Shown: positions 20,204-21,058 of the stretch, piece by piece
How the letters are laid out: the number at the start of each line of letters is the position of its first letter
Position numbering within the stretch: the first letter of the stretch is position 1
Virus record (IMG/VR): IMGVR_UViG_3300037193_001734
Coordinates: 1-21,058 of that record
Length of the DNA: 21,058 bases
DNA from: a virus
Strand: one strand, 5' to 3'
Notes under the pieces: generated by a model
What the model saw: the letters and a program-made list of their open reading frames with translations, nothing else
What the model was told of the DNA's origin: nothing
Database searches by the model: none
Made by a program: the position numbers and the translations under genes

Positions 20204-20427
20204 AGGTTCCTCAACGGGGACGACCGCCAACACGTCTGGCATCCTTCGACCGTCGTCAAGATCCGCCAGGTTTCAGGCGGGTGACGCTCGCCCTAGACGA
20301 CCGTCCCCGGCGGGGGGAAGAGGAGCAGAACCCGGGACCCCGCTTTGCCGCCGACCACCTCGACCGTTCACATCAGGCAGTACTGCACGACCAGTCCGAG
20401 TCTACGCGAGTGCTGACGTGCGTCTAG
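20200..20427 (+). CDS. Odd 75-aa reading frame between two glycosyltransferase genes, coding status doubtful
   Basis: GTG at 20200 overlaps the preceding stop (GTGA), and its end overlaps the next glycosyltransferase start (GTG at 20418) by 10 nt, as a real coupled gene would. Against this, 27 of its 75 sense codons end in A or T, far more than in its neighbours. The sequence (VKVPQRGRPPTRLASFDRRQ...) is Arg/Pro/Asp-rich without a domain. Its VKV start resembles the start of the glycosyltransferase at 16903. The same bases contain the palindrome GCAGTACTGC at 20377-20386. It may be a recently acquired gene, a decayed segment, or a 214-nt regulatory spacer. Confidence 0.4.
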   Translation: MKVPQRGRPPTRLASFDRRQDPPGFRRVTLALDDRPRRGEEEQNPGPRFAADHLDRSHQAVLHDQSESTRVLTCV

Positions 20428-21058
20428 GCGTTATCGCCCGCGCCGAGGCCGGCAGGGGCCTCGCCAACCAGACGTGGGAGGTGTGTCGCCACCTCGACCC
20501 GGAGCGGGTGCTGCTCGTTGATCCGGGCCGGGATGGTCGGTTCACGCAGCACCCGGAGCGCTACGCCCAGTGGGAGACGACGACGGCCCGGTGGAACGGC
20601 GGCCGCTTGCCGGAGCGCGAGACCCGGGCCTGGCTCGCTGGCCTGGACGTCGTCTACAGCGCTGAGACCGCCTACGACTTGAGGTTCGGCCAGTGGGCCG
20701 CCGAGGCCGGCTGCGGGGTCGTGGTCCAAGCCAACCCGGAGTTCCTGGGGCCGGCCGACGCGCAGGTGCCGGTCAACTGGTGGGTCGCCACACCCTGGCG
20801 CCTGGAGCACCTGCCGGCCCGGACGCGGGTGGTGCCGATGCCGGTCCCCGCACCGCCGTTCCGGCACGAGCCGGGGGAGCGGGTCCGGTTCCTGCACACC
20901 GCCGGCTGGCCCGCGATCGCTGACCGCAACGGGACCGGCGTGTTCGCCGAAGCCGCCGAGATGACCACGGTGGACGCCGAGTTCATCATCCGGGGCCAGC
21001 ACCCCAGCGTCGAGACCTACAGGCGGTCGAGGGTGCGGGTCGAGCAGCGCTGCACCGC
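20418..21058 (+). CDS. GT-B glycosyltransferase, group 1, N-terminal part, 3' end outside window
   Basis: GTG at 20418 opens a frame that runs without a stop to the right edge (213 complete codons). The start VRLGVIARAEAGRGLANQTW (residues 1-20) is a GT-B Rossmann strand with the glycine-rich GLANQTWE loop. DVVYSAETAYD (from residue 77), VVVQANPEFLGP, NWWVATPWRLEHLP and later RFLHTAGWPAIADRNGTG (DRNGTG at 169-174) follow the pattern of group 1 glycosyltransferases found in bacteria and phages. The donor-binding C-terminal half begins near the edge and is incomplete. It is the fourth glycan-related enzyme in this cassette. Confidence 0.85.
   Translation, partial: MRLGVIARAEAGRGLANQTWEVCRHLDPERVLLVDPGRDGRFTQHPERYAQWETTTARWNGGRLPERETRAWLAGLDVVYSAETAYDLRFGQWAAEAGCGVVVQANPEFLGPADAQVPVNWWVATPWRLEHLPARTRVVPMPVPAPPFRHEPGERVRFLHTAGWPAIADRNGTGVFAEAAEMTTVDAEFIIRGQHPSVETYRRSRVRVEQRCT

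Noticed and set aside
20366-20395. Promoter with TTCACA (20367-20372) as -35
   Set aside because: The -35-like hexamer is good, but no -10-like sequence lies 16-18 bp downstream.
1-21058. tRNA genes or CRISPR arrays
   Set aside because: I looked for T-arm-like GGTTCGA contexts with matching acceptor stems and for regularly spaced repeats of 20 bp or more. Only isolated GGTTCGA strings without cloverleaf partners were seen, and no spaced repeats.
16903-21058. Glycosyltransferases as DNA-base glucosylating enzymes
   Set aside because: No hydroxymethyl-pyrimidine pathway gene is present, the enzymes resemble polysaccharide/protein glycosyltransferases, and an FkbM sugar methyltransferase is coupled to them.

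Overview
The window looks like part of a temperate tailed phage or prophage of a high-GC (about 70% by eye), probably actinobacterial, host. The evidence is a serine-integrase C-terminus, a dense early operon with mostly GTG starts and 4-base stop/start overlaps, and then a complete head-morphogenesis order (HNH, small terminase, large terminase, portal, MuF-like protein, scaffold, major capsid, connectors). Every supported gene is on the + strand. The host cannot be named from the sequence. Tail, lysis and repressor genes are not in the window.

Layout. (1) 2-568: C-terminal part of a large serine recombinase that continues beyond the left edge. (2) 565-7109: a gap-free chain of small early genes. 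It holds a minimal nucleotidyltransferase, a ribbon-helix-helix protein, several tiny Cys-rich proteins, and a DNA-modification block (SPPY-type methyltransferase, HNH nuclease, DPPY-type methyltransferase, second HNH protein). Three tiny reading frames (21, 17 and 15 codons) fill the only gaps in this chain. (3) 7110-9323: a PD-(D/E)XK nuclease, a probable replication initiator and two small genes. The initiator gene contains a cluster of ATGC/GCAT motifs followed by an AT-richer stretch, a candidate lambda-O-like internal replication origin. (4) 9324-10261: a possible regulatory gap, an unknown gene, and an HNH nuclease of the kind found next to terminases. (5) 10262-16906: packaging and head module. 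The capsid gene is isolated by strong hairpins on both sides. (6) 16903-21058: a glycosylation cassette with a CgeB-like GT-B glycosyltransferase, an FkbM-family methyltransferase, a two-domain exostosin-like plus GT-A glycosyltransferase, an odd 75-codon frame, and the N-terminal part of another GT-B glycosyltransferase that leaves the window at the right edge.

How it fits together. The integrase serves lysogeny. The early genes probably modify and replicate phage DNA. The HNH-TerS-TerL set packages it through the portal into shells built by scaffold and capsid protein. The glycosyltransferase/methyltransferase cassette lies where tail genes often begin, so it probably decorates virion proteins with a methylated glycan. 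The most interesting candidates are the internal origin, the glycosylation cassette with its fused enzyme, and the mini-ORF couplers.
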